From the NCBI GenBank assembly GCA_023231065.1, contig JALNWE010000011.1, positions 1-57,690 of the forward strand: a stretch of 57,690 nt of DNA. Reading direction: 5' to 3'. The translations under genes were made by a program, and so were the position numbers. Position 1 is the first letter of the stretch. Each line of letters begins with the position of its first letter. The DNA comes from Bacteroidales bacterium. Its GTDB lineage: Bacteria; Bacteroidota; Bacteroidia; Bacteroidales; FEN-979. This document shows, one piece after another, positions 19,375-28,119 of this stretch. The notes under the pieces were generated by a model that had not been told where the DNA came from, did not search any database, and worked only from the letters and a program-made list of their open reading frames with translations.

Positions 19375-19475
19375 TTCAATAATCAGTTTACATTCCCTTG
19401 ACCCCAAAGATATCCTACCGGAAAATATTCAGTCAATGGCCAGACCATCATGTAAATCCGAGGCTATGAGATAAA

Positions 19476-19506
19476 TTGTCATATATTGTTTTTTTTTGTA
19501 TATTCG
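19476..19506 (+). promoter_or_regulatory. Candidate promoter of the susCDE operon
   Basis: TTG (19476-19478) is followed after 20 bases by TATATTCG (19499-19506), a seven-of-eight match to TAnnTTTG at the consensus spacing. It lies about 228 bases upstream of the susC ATG. The spacing is good but the -7 box is imperfect. Confidence 0.35.
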
Positions 19507-19733
19507 CCCGTTTTATTTCAGGCCATTCTTATTTACAGGATTTAACGTCAGGTGTTTACATGGAATCCAATGACAGGAAGTAAAAAAGATAAATTAATTT
19601 CGCGATGGTGACAAAATTCCTATGATTGTTGTATTTTTAGATCCGTTTTGATCAAATTTCCATTTGCCAATCAATCAAATATATAAACAATCAATCAATT
19701 AACAGAATGTTAAACCTTTACAAATTCAACTCT

Positions 19734-22715
19734 ATGAAGAAACGAATACTATGGTTGCGTTTTCTGTTACTTTTGGTCGCCTTTGCCTCCACATCGGCGA
19801 TATATGCACAGGAAGTTGCGCTGAGCGGAAAAGTGACGGATGCAGCAGACGGAAGTTCAATACCCGGAGTCACCATTGTGATAAAAAACACCACACTTGG
19901 CGCGGTTACGGATATTGATGGGAATTACACCATTAAGGTAAAACCGGGTGATATCCTGGTATTTTCTTATGTTGGTTATCAAACCCAGGAGCGGACTTTT
20001 TCCGGGGAAAAGAAGATCAACGTTGTTTTGGAAACAAGTGTAAGCAGTTTGAATGAGATCGTAGTGATCGGGTATGGCACTGTGAAAAAGCAGGATGCAA
20101 CCGGTTCTGTTACCGCGATTGATAAAAAAAGTTTTAACCAGGGGTTGATCACTTCACCGCAACAGTTGATCATTGGAAAAATCCCGGGTGTTCAGGTTAC
20201 GACCCTGGGCGGTGCGCCTGGCGGGGATGCCGTTATCCGGATCCGCGGTGGTTCATCCCTCAACGCGTCCAACGACCCCCTGGTCGTTATTGATGGCGTT
20301 CCCATTGACAATACCAGCACTTCAGGCGCCCGTGGGACCCTTAGCATGATTAATCCTGATGACATTGAAACCTACACTGTATTAAAGGATGCCTCTGCCA
20401 CGGCCATTTATGGATCGCGCGCATCCAATGGCGTTATCATCATCACGACAAAAAAAGGCACAGCGGGTGGGAAAAAGATTGGCGTTGAATATTCCGGTAA
20501 TATTTCTATTGCCACCGTGCCCCGAACCTATAAAGTTCTTGGCGCTGATGAATACAGGGCCCTTATAAAACAAAAATATGCTGGGAACCAGGCTGTTCTG
20601 GGCCTCCTTGATACCGTGAACAGTACAGACTGGCAGAAAGAAATTTTCAGGACCGGTATCAGCACGGATCACAACGTCGCCATCACAGGCGCTATCAGCA
20701 CAATGCCTTACCGTTTGTCGGTTGGTTACATGTATCAGAATGGTATCCTGAAGACGGATAACATGCAAAGGACCTCCGTGGGATTGAACCTCAACCCTAC
20801 ATTTTTCAAAAACTATCTGAAGGTTAACCTGAATGCAAAATACATGTATGAGAAGAACAGGTTTGCCGATAATGGCGCCATTGGAGCTGCCATTGCTTTT
20901 GACCCGACTAAACCGGTAACGGCGACCAACAATTTTGGCGATTATTGGGCATGGCTTCAATCGGGAGACACCATCCCGGTCGGACAGGCGACTTCAAACC
21001 CGGTTGCCATGCTCCAGATGAAGGATGATAAGTCACACGTCAACCGTTTCCTGGGAAACTTGCAGTTAGACTATAAATTGCACTTCTTTCCCGATTTACG
21101 GGCAGTGTTAAACCTGGGTATTGATTATTCGAAAAGCAACGGTACCGTTTATGTACCGGAAAATGCAACCTGGGTTTACTCAAATAAAGGGACCGACAAC
21201 ACATACGATCAAACAAAAAACAATAAAGTCCTTGATTTTTACCTGAACTATGTAAAAGAGGTAAATTCCATCCGGAGCAAATTTGATGTGATGGCTGGTT
21301 ACTCGTGGCAGCATTTTTATTTTGAAGCCAATAACCACAACAGCAACGTTCCTCATGATTCTTTACGGACCAGTGATGTGACCGCGAAAAAAGAGTATTA
21401 TCTTCTTTCCTTTTATGGCCGTTTGAACTATACCCTGGCCGACCGTTATCTTTTCACCTTTACCTTGCGCGACGACGGTTCTTCTAAATTTTCGAAGGAC
21501 ACCCGTTGGGGCCTTTTCCCCTCGGTTGCATTAGCCTGGAAAATCAACGATGAAGTCTTTTTAAGAAATTCAAAGGTGGTTTCGCAATTGAAGCTCAGAG
21601 TTGGCTGGGGAAAGACCGGTCAGCAGGATCTGGGCGACAACTGGTATCCATCCATCCCCGTTTATACTGCCAGCGATCAATATGCCATGTACCAATTCGG
21701 AAATGTGTTCTATACCACCCTTCGCGCCAACGCTTATGATGCCGGACTGAAATGGGAAACCACTGCAACGACCAACTTTGGTCTTGATTTCGGATTCCTG
21801 AATGACCGGATCACGGGATCAATTGATTATTATATCCGTAAAACCTCCGATATGTTATGTTATGTCCCTGTCCCTGCAGGAACGAATCTTTCCAACTATG
21901 TATGGACCAATATCGGGGATATGAAAAATAACGGATGGGAATTCAACCTGGGATTCAAAGCCATTGTTACCAAAGATTGGAAATGGGATATCAACCTCAA
22001 TGCCACGACCAATAAGAATGAAATCACCAAACTTACCGTGAATGACGACCCCAATTATGCAGGGATCCTGGTTGGCGGAATCAGTGGCGGTGTTGGAAAC
22101 ACGGTCCAGATCCAGAGTGTCGGCTACCCGATGTACTCGTTCTACGTTTATCAGCAAGTATATGATAACGATGGAAATCCCATCGAAGGATTGTATGTTG
22201 ACAGGAATAACGACGGGAAAATCACGGATGCTGACCGGTATCAATACCACAGCGCCAACCCCACCTCAACTTATGGCATATCCACTACCCTGTCATATAA
22301 AAAGCTCAGCCTTTCTGCTGCAGGCCACGCTGCCATTGGAAATTATGTCTATAACAACATTTCTGCCAACCGTGGTGTCTATTCTAACCTGTACCGTTCC
22401 GAAGGTCCTTATCTGAGCAATGTAACATCCGATGTGTATGATGCAAATTTTGCCAACAATCAATATTTGTCGGATTACTATGTGCAGAATGCCTCCTATT
22501 TCAAGCTGGATTATCTTACCCTGGCTTATGATTTCGGTAATGTCATCAAAAACACCGCTAACCTTCGCCTCTCGTTCACTGTCAATAATGTATTTACCAT
22601 CACCGGTTATAAGGGTCTCGATCCCGAGGTGAACCTTGGCACAACGGTGGGTATTGACAACAATATGTATCCCCGATCAAGGGTGTTTGTTTTGGGTGTA
22701 AATCTTTTATTCTAA
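19734..22715 (+). CDS. susC: SusC/RagA-type TonB-dependent outer membrane transporter
   Basis: 993 aa from the ATG at 19734; an ATG nine codons upstream is in frame, but the signal peptide (MKKRILWLRF to about residue 24) fits this start. Domains: carboxypeptidase-regulatory-like domain (about 27-100, VALSGKVTDAADGSSIPGV), TonB-box-like EIVVIGYGTVKKQD (108-121), plug domain (about 122-240) with the SusC signature around residues 216-237, then a beta-barrel that ends with a hydrophobic strand. It would import glucan oligosaccharides together with the SusD lipoprotein encoded 19 bases downstream. No anti-sigma signalling extension is present. The neighbouring GH13 genes point to an alpha-glucan substrate. 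Confidence 0.96.
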   Translation: MKKRILWLRFLLLLVAFASTSAIYAQEVALSGKVTDAADGSSIPGVTIVIKNTTLGAVTDIDGNYTIKVKPGDILVFSYVGYQTQERTFSGEKKINVVLETSVSSLNEIVVIGYGTVKKQDATGSVTAIDKKSFNQGLITSPQQLIIGKIPGVQVTTLGGAPGGDAVIRIRGGSSLNASNDPLVVIDGVPIDNTSTSGARGTLSMINPDDIETYTVLKDASATAIYGSRASNGVIIITTKKGTAGGKKIGVEYSGNISIATVPRTYKVLGADEYRALIKQKYAGNQAVLGLLDTVNSTDWQKEIFRTGISTDHNVAITGAISTMPYRLSVGYMYQNGILKTDNMQRTSVGLNLNPTFFKNYLKVNLNAKYMYEKNRFADNGAIGAAIAFDPTKPVTATNNFGDYWAWLQSGDTIPVGQATSNPVAMLQMKDDKSHVNRFLGNLQLDYKLHFFPDLRAVLNLGIDYSKSNGTVYVPENATWVYSNKGTDNTYDQTKNNKVLDFYLNYVKEVNSIRSKFDVMAGYSWQHFYFEANNHNSNVPHDSLRTSDVTAKKEYYLLSFYGRLNYTLADRYLFTFTLRDDGSSKFSKDTRWGLFPSVALAWKINDEVFLRNSKVVSQLKLRVGWGKTGQQDLGDNWYPSIPVYTASDQYAMYQFGNVFYTTLRANAYDAGLKWETTATTNFGLDFGFLNDRITGSIDYYIRKTSDMLCYVPVPAGTNLSNYVWTNIGDMKNNGWEFNLGFKAIVTKDWKWDINLNATTNKNEITKLTVNDDPNYAGILVGGISGGVGNTVQIQSVGYPMYSFYVYQQVYDNDGNPIEGLYVDRNNDGKITDADRYQYHSANPTSTYGISTTLSYKKLSLSAAGHAAIGNYVYNNISANRGVYSNLYRSEGPYLSNVTSDVYDANFANNQYLSDYYVQNASYFKLDYLTLAYDFGNVIKNTANLRLSFTVNNVFTITGYKGLDPEVNLGTTVGIDNNMYPRSRVFVLGVNLLF

Positions 22716-22734
22716 CGCTTAAAAACTGAAAAAA

Positions 22735-24315
22735 ATGAAACGAATATATAAGATAACATTCATGGTTTTGGCAACAACCTTGTTTCTCGCTTCCTGTGTT
22801 AAGGATCTTGATACGTTGCCAATCGACCCTCGTAGCATGACAGCTACCAACATTTATACATCTGCGGCTGGGTACAAACAAGTCCTCGCGAAATGTTATG
22901 CTGGGCTTTCGGTATCCGGGCAGCAGGGTCCTGCAGGAGATCCGGATATCAGCGGAATTGATGAAGGATTCGGCGAATATCTCCGCGGCTATTGGTACCA
23001 TCAGGAATTGCCGACTGACGAAGCCGTGATCGGCTGGAATGACCAAACCATCAAAGATTTCCATTCTCAGAAATGGGGATCAGGCGATGTATTTGTCGCG
23101 GCCATGTATTACAGGATATTTTTCCAGATAGCACAATGCAATGAGTTCATCAGGGAATCCGCGGATAGCAAGCTTGACGAACGGGGTATCACCGGAACGG
23201 GCCGGGAAGAAGTAATAAGGTTCCGTACCGAGGCCAGGTTCCTGAGAGCGTTGAGTTATTATCATGCACTTGATCTTTTCGGAAACGTTCCTTTTGTCAC
23301 TGAAAATGACCCGGTAGGAAAATTCTTCCCTACGCAGATCAAGCGGGATGCTTTGTTTACCTATGTCGAAAAAGAACTGTTGGCCATTGAACCACTCATG
23401 GCGGGAGCAAGATTAAACGAATATGGCCGCGCAGATCAGGGAACCATCTGGACCTTATTAGCAAAATTATACCTGAACGCGAATGTTTATATCGGGCAGG
23501 ATAAATACACAGAGTGTATCAAATATTGCCAATATGTGATCAATGCAGGCTATTCCCTCGATCCTGAATACAAAGACCTTTTCTTAGCTGATAACGAAAA
23601 TAGCCCTGAAATCATTTTCAGCATCAGTTTTGACGGGTTGAAAACAAGGACTTATGGCGGGACCACATTTATTACCAGAGCAGCAATTGGCGGTAGTATG
23701 GTGCCTGGCGATTTTGGCGTAACAAGTGGATGGGGAGGAACCCGGACAACGAGCGCTTTGGTCAATAAATTTAATCTTGCCAAGGACCAGCGGGCCATGT
23801 TCTGGACTGACGGTCAGAGCCTTGAGATCGATGACGTCAGCTTGTTTACCAATGGCTATGCCATTACAAAGTTCAAGAATGTAACCAGTACCGGTGCGGG
23901 TGGCAAGGATTTGGAATATACCGATAACGATTTCATCATGTTCCGCCTGGCTGATGTATATCTGATGTATGCTGAAGCCATCAAGAGAGGTGGCACTGGT
24001 GGGGATGAAGCCGCTGCCCTGAATTATGTGAATGCGATCAGGGAAAGAGCTTATGGTAATACCAGCGGGGATATTACTGCCGATCAGATGACCCTTGATT
24101 TTCTCCTGGATGAAAGGGCGCGTGAACTCTATTGGGAGGGTCATCGCAGAACCGACCTTATCCGTTATGGGAAATTCAGTGAGAGTACTTATCTCTGGCC
24201 ATGGAAAGGCGGCGTTGCCGATGGTATTACAACTGCAAGAACATACAACCTTTTCCCGTTGCCTTCCGCTGATGTTTCGGCAAACTCGAACCTCACCCAA
24301 AATCCAGGATATTAA
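22735..24315 (+). CDS. susD: SusD/RagB-family glycan-binding lipoprotein
   Basis: 526 aa. Lipoprotein signal with lipobox LASC (Cys21). The N-terminal SusD-like segment (YKQVLAKCYAGLSV) and the C-terminal RagB/SusD segment (DFIMFRLADVYLMYAEAIKRGG, LDFLLDERARELYWEGHRRTDLIRYGKF) are both clear and of normal length. SusD proteins form a lid on the SusC barrel at the cell surface and capture the glycan. It follows susC directly and precedes the SusE-like gene by 19 bases, so the three form one operon. Confidence 0.96.
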   Translation: MKRIYKITFMVLATTLFLASCVKDLDTLPIDPRSMTATNIYTSAAGYKQVLAKCYAGLSVSGQQGPAGDPDISGIDEGFGEYLRGYWYHQELPTDEAVIGWNDQTIKDFHSQKWGSGDVFVAAMYYRIFFQIAQCNEFIRESADSKLDERGITGTGREEVIRFRTEARFLRALSYYHALDLFGNVPFVTENDPVGKFFPTQIKRDALFTYVEKELLAIEPLMAGARLNEYGRADQGTIWTLLAKLYLNANVYIGQDKYTECIKYCQYVINAGYSLDPEYKDLFLADNENSPEIIFSISFDGLKTRTYGGTTFITRAAIGGSMVPGDFGVTSGWGGTRTTSALVNKFNLAKDQRAMFWTDGQSLEIDDVSLFTNGYAITKFKNVTSTGAGGKDLEYTDNDFIMFRLADVYLMYAEAIKRGGTGGDEAAALNYVNAIRERAYGNTSGDITADQMTLDFLLDERARELYWEGHRRTDLIRYGKFSESTYLWPWKGGVADGITTARTYNLFPLPSADVSANSNLTQNPGY

Positions 24316-24334
24316 TATTTAAAACCAAAACATT

Positions 24335-25462
24335 ATGAAAAAACTAACAATATTAATTCTGGCTATCGGATTAATCGGCATATACTCATGCAAGAAGGAT
24401 GATAAAGTTGAACTGTCCGGCTTTTCTGGCGCCCAGGTTGTTTCACCCGCTCAGGGGTCCAGCTATGTTCTCACAGAACCTTATAAAGATTCGGTGCTCT
24501 GCGTCTTCGGCTGGGTCTCTTCTGCTTTCAGCCCTTCCGATCTGGTACCTCCTGTTTATTCACTCGAGATGGATACGGTTGGCAATGAATTTGCCGATCC
24601 GAAAGTGTTGGTATCATCGACCAGCAAGGAATATTCGATTACCGTCGGTTCGATGAATGCCATTATTTTAAGCAAATTCTTAGGTCAGCCCGACAGCCTT
24701 GGCACTTATGAATTCCGCGTTAAATCGCAACTTTCCGGAACCGGCGCCGCTGCAACCAAATACTCGGGAACCCTGACGTTAAACATAACCCCCTATTCAT
24801 CCATTGTCATTGTTCCGCCCATCTACCTGCTTGGCGATGCTACCACGGTTGGATGGGATAACACAAAAGCGCTTGAGATGACCCATATCGAAGGAGGTAA
24901 ATTTGCGATCGTAGAAACCCTTTCCGGAGGCGGTAAATTTATTAAGTTCATAGCCGATCTTGGCGCCTGGGCCCCACAATGGGGTACAGATGCCGGCGGG
25001 ACCAGCGAGAACGGGAATCTGGTTTACAGGCCGACCGAATCAGTACCGGATCCATCTGCCATCCCTTCACCGACTAATCCAGGCGATTATTACATCCTGG
25101 CCGACACGGCTAATCTGACCTATGAGGTATCTGCAACTTCTGCACAGTTATTCCTCGTTGGCGATGCGACCACTGCAGGTTGGACCCTGGCCAATGGAAT
25201 TCCGTTTACAAAGGTATCCCCGGGTATTTTTACGCTCACAACAACCCTGACTGCCGGTGGAATGAAATTTATGGAGACCACAACAGGCTGGGCCCCCCAA
25301 TGGGGAACCGATGAAACCGGAACACCCAACGACGGACCTTTAGTGTACAGGCTTACTGAAAGCGTTCCCGATCCGCCGAGCATCACTTCACCAGGCTCAG
25401 GAACTTATACGATCAACATCAACCTGATAACCAAAACCTATAAAATCCAGGCCGGAAAGTAA
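24335..25462 (+). CDS. SusE/SusF-type surface starch-binding lipoprotein with two tandem modules
   Basis: 375 aa. Lipobox IYSC (Cys19). Residues about 30-152 match the SusE N-terminal Ig-like domain. Two tandem carbohydrate-binding-like modules follow (about 160-265 and 270-375), each opening with LxGDATTxGW and containing a WAPQWGTD block and a LVYRxTESVPDP block. The near-identity of these blocks shows a recent internal duplication. SusE/SusF proteins hold starch at the surface and have no catalytic role. It is the last gene of susCDE, followed by a strong hairpin terminator. Confidence 0.9.
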   Translation: MKKLTILILAIGLIGIYSCKKDDKVELSGFSGAQVVSPAQGSSYVLTEPYKDSVLCVFGWVSSAFSPSDLVPPVYSLEMDTVGNEFADPKVLVSSTSKEYSITVGSMNAIILSKFLGQPDSLGTYEFRVKSQLSGTGAAATKYSGTLTLNITPYSSIVIVPPIYLLGDATTVGWDNTKALEMTHIEGGKFAIVETLSGGGKFIKFIADLGAWAPQWGTDAGGTSENGNLVYRPTESVPDPSAIPSPTNPGDYYILADTANLTYEVSATSAQLFLVGDATTAGWTLANGIPFTKVSPGIFTLTTTLTAGGMKFMETTTGWAPQWGTDETGTPNDGPLVYRLTESVPDPPSITSPGSGTYTININLITKTYKIQAGK

Positions 25463-25510
25463 GATTACCTGCCTGGATCAGGATCATTAACATTGAATTT
25501 AATTCCTGAC

Positions 25511-25542
25511 AAAGAGGCCGCTCCTTAAGAAGCGGCCTCTTT
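25511..25542 (+). terminator. Intrinsic terminator after susCDE
   Basis: A perfect 12-base inverted repeat, AAAGAGGCCGCT (25511-25522) and AGCGGCCTCTTT (25531-25542), encloses an 8-base loop and is followed by a T-rich stretch. It lies 48 bases after the SusE-like stop and before the GH2 gene, so it should end the susCDE transcript or strongly reduce read-through. Confidence 0.9.
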
Positions 25543-25642
25543 GCATTTTATACAAAAAATGTTTTATCTTTATTACACCATTTTACATTTTGATCACTAT
25601 ATGTTTTTTAGGTTGATTTAAAGCATTTTTATTCCATAAACC

Positions 25643-28072
25643 ATGAGAAATTACCTGTCTGTTTTTATTACCCCTCTGCTTTTTTCATTCAGCGTTTCGT
25701 ATGCACAACCCTTAAAACCGCCTTCAACATTGAACTTTGACCGGGACTGGAAATTCCATTTTGGCTATGCCGGTGATCCGCAACGGGATTTTAATTACGG
25801 CGTCGCTAACATTTTTTCCAAATCAGGGAAAGCTGAACACACGGCCATTGATTCGAGATTCCCGGATTCTGCCTGGAAAACCATCGATCTGCCACACGAT
25901 TGGGCGGTTGAATTGCCTTTCGGATATGCCGATGATTTCGATGTTCAATCACACGGTTATAAGCCGGTGGGTGGAAAATATCCCGGAACAAGTATTGGTT
26001 GGTACAGGAAACATTTTACAATCAGCAAGTCTGACTCAGGACAGCGATTCTCTATCCGGTTTGATGGGATCTTCAGGGATGCCAGAATCTGGCTGAACGG
26101 ATTCTACCTGGGGGCCAACGAAAGTGGGTATATCGGTATCAGCTATGACATCACGGATTACATCCGTTTTAACGAGGATAACGTTCTTGCTGTCAGGGTT
26201 GATGCCACCCAGTATGAAGGATGGTTTTATGAAGGGGCAGGAATATACCGGCATGTTTGGCTACATCAATTTAACCATGTTCATATCCCGGAGGGTGGCC
26301 TTTTTATTTATACCGACGTGAAGGAGCAATATGCAGATGTCACAACGGAGATCAACCTTGAAAACACCTCTGATTATCCCGTTGAATGTACAGTAATGGT
26401 GCGGATAACCGAAAGAAACGGGAAAGTGGTGGGCATCTCCGGCGAAAAGATGGCGAAGGTTGACAGGGGTTCAGCAAACCTGGTCAAACAGCAGATCAGG
26501 ATTGAGGATCCGATCTTATGGTCGGTTAACAACCCTTATCTCTATCGTGTTATTGTGGTCGTAAAAATGAAGGGACAGGTCACCGATAGCATCAATCAAC
26601 GGTTTGGTATCCGTACCTTGCGATTTGACGCGACAAATGGTTTTTACCTGAATGGGGAGAACATGAAGGTCCAGGGTGTCTGCTGTCATCAGGATCACGC
26701 CGGGGTCGGCCTGGCCATACCCGATTACCTGCAATATTACCGCATTGGTTTATTGAAAAAAATGGGTGTTAATGCTTACCGGACCAGTCATAATCCTCCG
26801 GCCCCGGAATTGCTGGATGTCTGCGATAGCCTGGGAATGCTGGTACTTGACGAGCAACGGTTGCTGAACAGCAGTCCCGAATACAGAAGCCAGTTTGAGC
26901 GACTTATCCTCCGCGACCGGAACCATCCTTCTGTATTCATGTGGTCGATCGGGAATGAAGAAGGATACATTCAGACAAACGGGATTGGAAAACGGGTCGC
27001 CCTTTCCTTGTTAGCCTGTCAGAAAGCGCTTGATCCAACCCGTACCAGTACTTATGGGGCCGATCTGCCCAATTATTATACCGGTGTCAATGAGGTGGTC
27101 CCTATTCGCGGATTTAATTATCGTCAATTTGCCGTTGCTGATTACCACCGGCATCATCCCGAGCAACCGGTCATCGGGACTGAAATGGGCAGCACGGTCA
27201 CGACCAGGGGGATCTATGAGAAAGATACGATCAGGTGCTATCTTCCGGACCAGGATATCTCTGCGCCATGGTGGGCCAGCACGGCCGAGGAGTGGTGGAC
27301 TTTATGCGCCGGTCAACCTGGCTGGATGGGCGGTTTTGTCTGGACTGGCTTTGATTACCGGGGGGAACCGACTCCTTTTCATTGGCCCAATATCAGTTCG
27401 CATTTCGGAGTCATGGATATGTGCGGGTTCCCGAAAAATATTTTCTACTATTACCAATCCTGGTGGACCAATCAGGATGTTATCCATATTTCTCCCCATT
27501 GGAATTGGAAAGGAAAGGAAGGGAAGACCATTCCGGTGTGGGTTAACAGCAATGCCGATCAGGTGGAGCTTTTTCTTAATGGCAAAAGCCTTGGGAAAAA
27601 AACAATGCCACGAAATGGTCATTTAACCTGGAATGTTCCATATCAATCCGGGAAACTTATGGCAATGGGATGGAAAAAGGATAAAGTAATTACTTCCATC
27701 GTCGAAACAACCGGTAATCCTGAAAGGATAATATTAACGCCTGACAAGGCAACCCTGGTTTCCGGAGCGCGGGATGCCACCGTGGTCAACGTCCATGTTA
27801 CGGATCATCTTGGCCGTGAAGTTCCGGATGCGGGAAACCTCATCCGGTTTGATATCAAAGGGGATGCGGCCATTCTGGGGGTTGGCAATGGCGACCCAAG
27901 CAGCCATGAAGCTGATAAATGCCCTGACGGACAATGGCAACGGAAGTTATTCAACGGGAAATGCCAGGTTATCGTCCAATTATCGGAAAATGCTTCGGGT
28001 ACGATCGTGATCAGCGCTACTTCCGGATCGCTGATTTCCGCTTCGGCTGAAATTCCGGTTATTTTAAAATAA
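25643..28072 (+). CDS. GH2 family glycoside hydrolase (beta-galactosidase-like) with DUF4982 domain
   Basis: 809 aa. Signal peptide about 1-21 (VSYAQ). Sugar-binding jelly roll about 80-205 (IDLPHDWAVE, WYRKHF, YEGAGIYRHVWL), Ig-like domain about 210-315, GH2 barrel about 325-600. The acid/base is Glu439 in WSIGNEEG and the nucleophile Glu514 in IGTEMG. A DUF4982-like domain follows (about 625-690, VELFLNGKSLGKK), then a C-terminal beta-sandwich. Such enzymes remove beta-linked galactose or other beta-glycosyl groups. No lipobox or T9SS domain is seen, so it is probably periplasmic. A beta-glycosidase is unexpected in a locus otherwise aimed at alpha-glucans. Confidence 0.9.
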   Translation: MRNYLSVFITPLLFSFSVSYAQPLKPPSTLNFDRDWKFHFGYAGDPQRDFNYGVANIFSKSGKAEHTAIDSRFPDSAWKTIDLPHDWAVELPFGYADDFDVQSHGYKPVGGKYPGTSIGWYRKHFTISKSDSGQRFSIRFDGIFRDARIWLNGFYLGANESGYIGISYDITDYIRFNEDNVLAVRVDATQYEGWFYEGAGIYRHVWLHQFNHVHIPEGGLFIYTDVKEQYADVTTEINLENTSDYPVECTVMVRITERNGKVVGISGEKMAKVDRGSANLVKQQIRIEDPILWSVNNPYLYRVIVVVKMKGQVTDSINQRFGIRTLRFDATNGFYLNGENMKVQGVCCHQDHAGVGLAIPDYLQYYRIGLLKKMGVNAYRTSHNPPAPELLDVCDSLGMLVLDEQRLLNSSPEYRSQFERLILRDRNHPSVFMWSIGNEEGYIQTNGIGKRVALSLLACQKALDPTRTSTYGADLPNYYTGVNEVVPIRGFNYRQFAVADYHRHHPEQPVIGTEMGSTVTTRGIYEKDTIRCYLPDQDISAPWWASTAEEWWTLCAGQPGWMGGFVWTGFDYRGEPTPFHWPNISSHFGVMDMCGFPKNIFYYYQSWWTNQDVIHISPHWNWKGKEGKTIPVWVNSNADQVELFLNGKSLGKKTMPRNGHLTWNVPYQSGKLMAMGWKKDKVITSIVETTGNPERIILTPDKATLVSGARDATVVNVHVTDHLGREVPDAGNLIRFDIKGDAAILGVGNGDPSSHEADKCPDGQWQRKLFNGKCQVIVQLSENASGTIVISATSGSLISASAEIPVILK

Positions 28073-28119
28073 TGGAAGTAATTCTTTGATCCTTATGATA
28101 TACAGCAAAATAATTGCCA

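Larger units (their letters stand above)
19306..19733. other. 428-base divergent regulatory region between secreted amylase and susC
   Basis: No gene of its own is visible here. It holds a candidate promoter for the amylase (minus strand, 19367-19374), a candidate promoter for susC (plus strand, 19476-19506) with a run of nine T just before its -7 box, and a short AATC-rich direct repeat (about 19669-19700) just before the susC start. If the susC promoter is right, the transcript has an untranslated leader of over 200 bases, long enough for post-transcriptional control. Confidence 0.5.
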
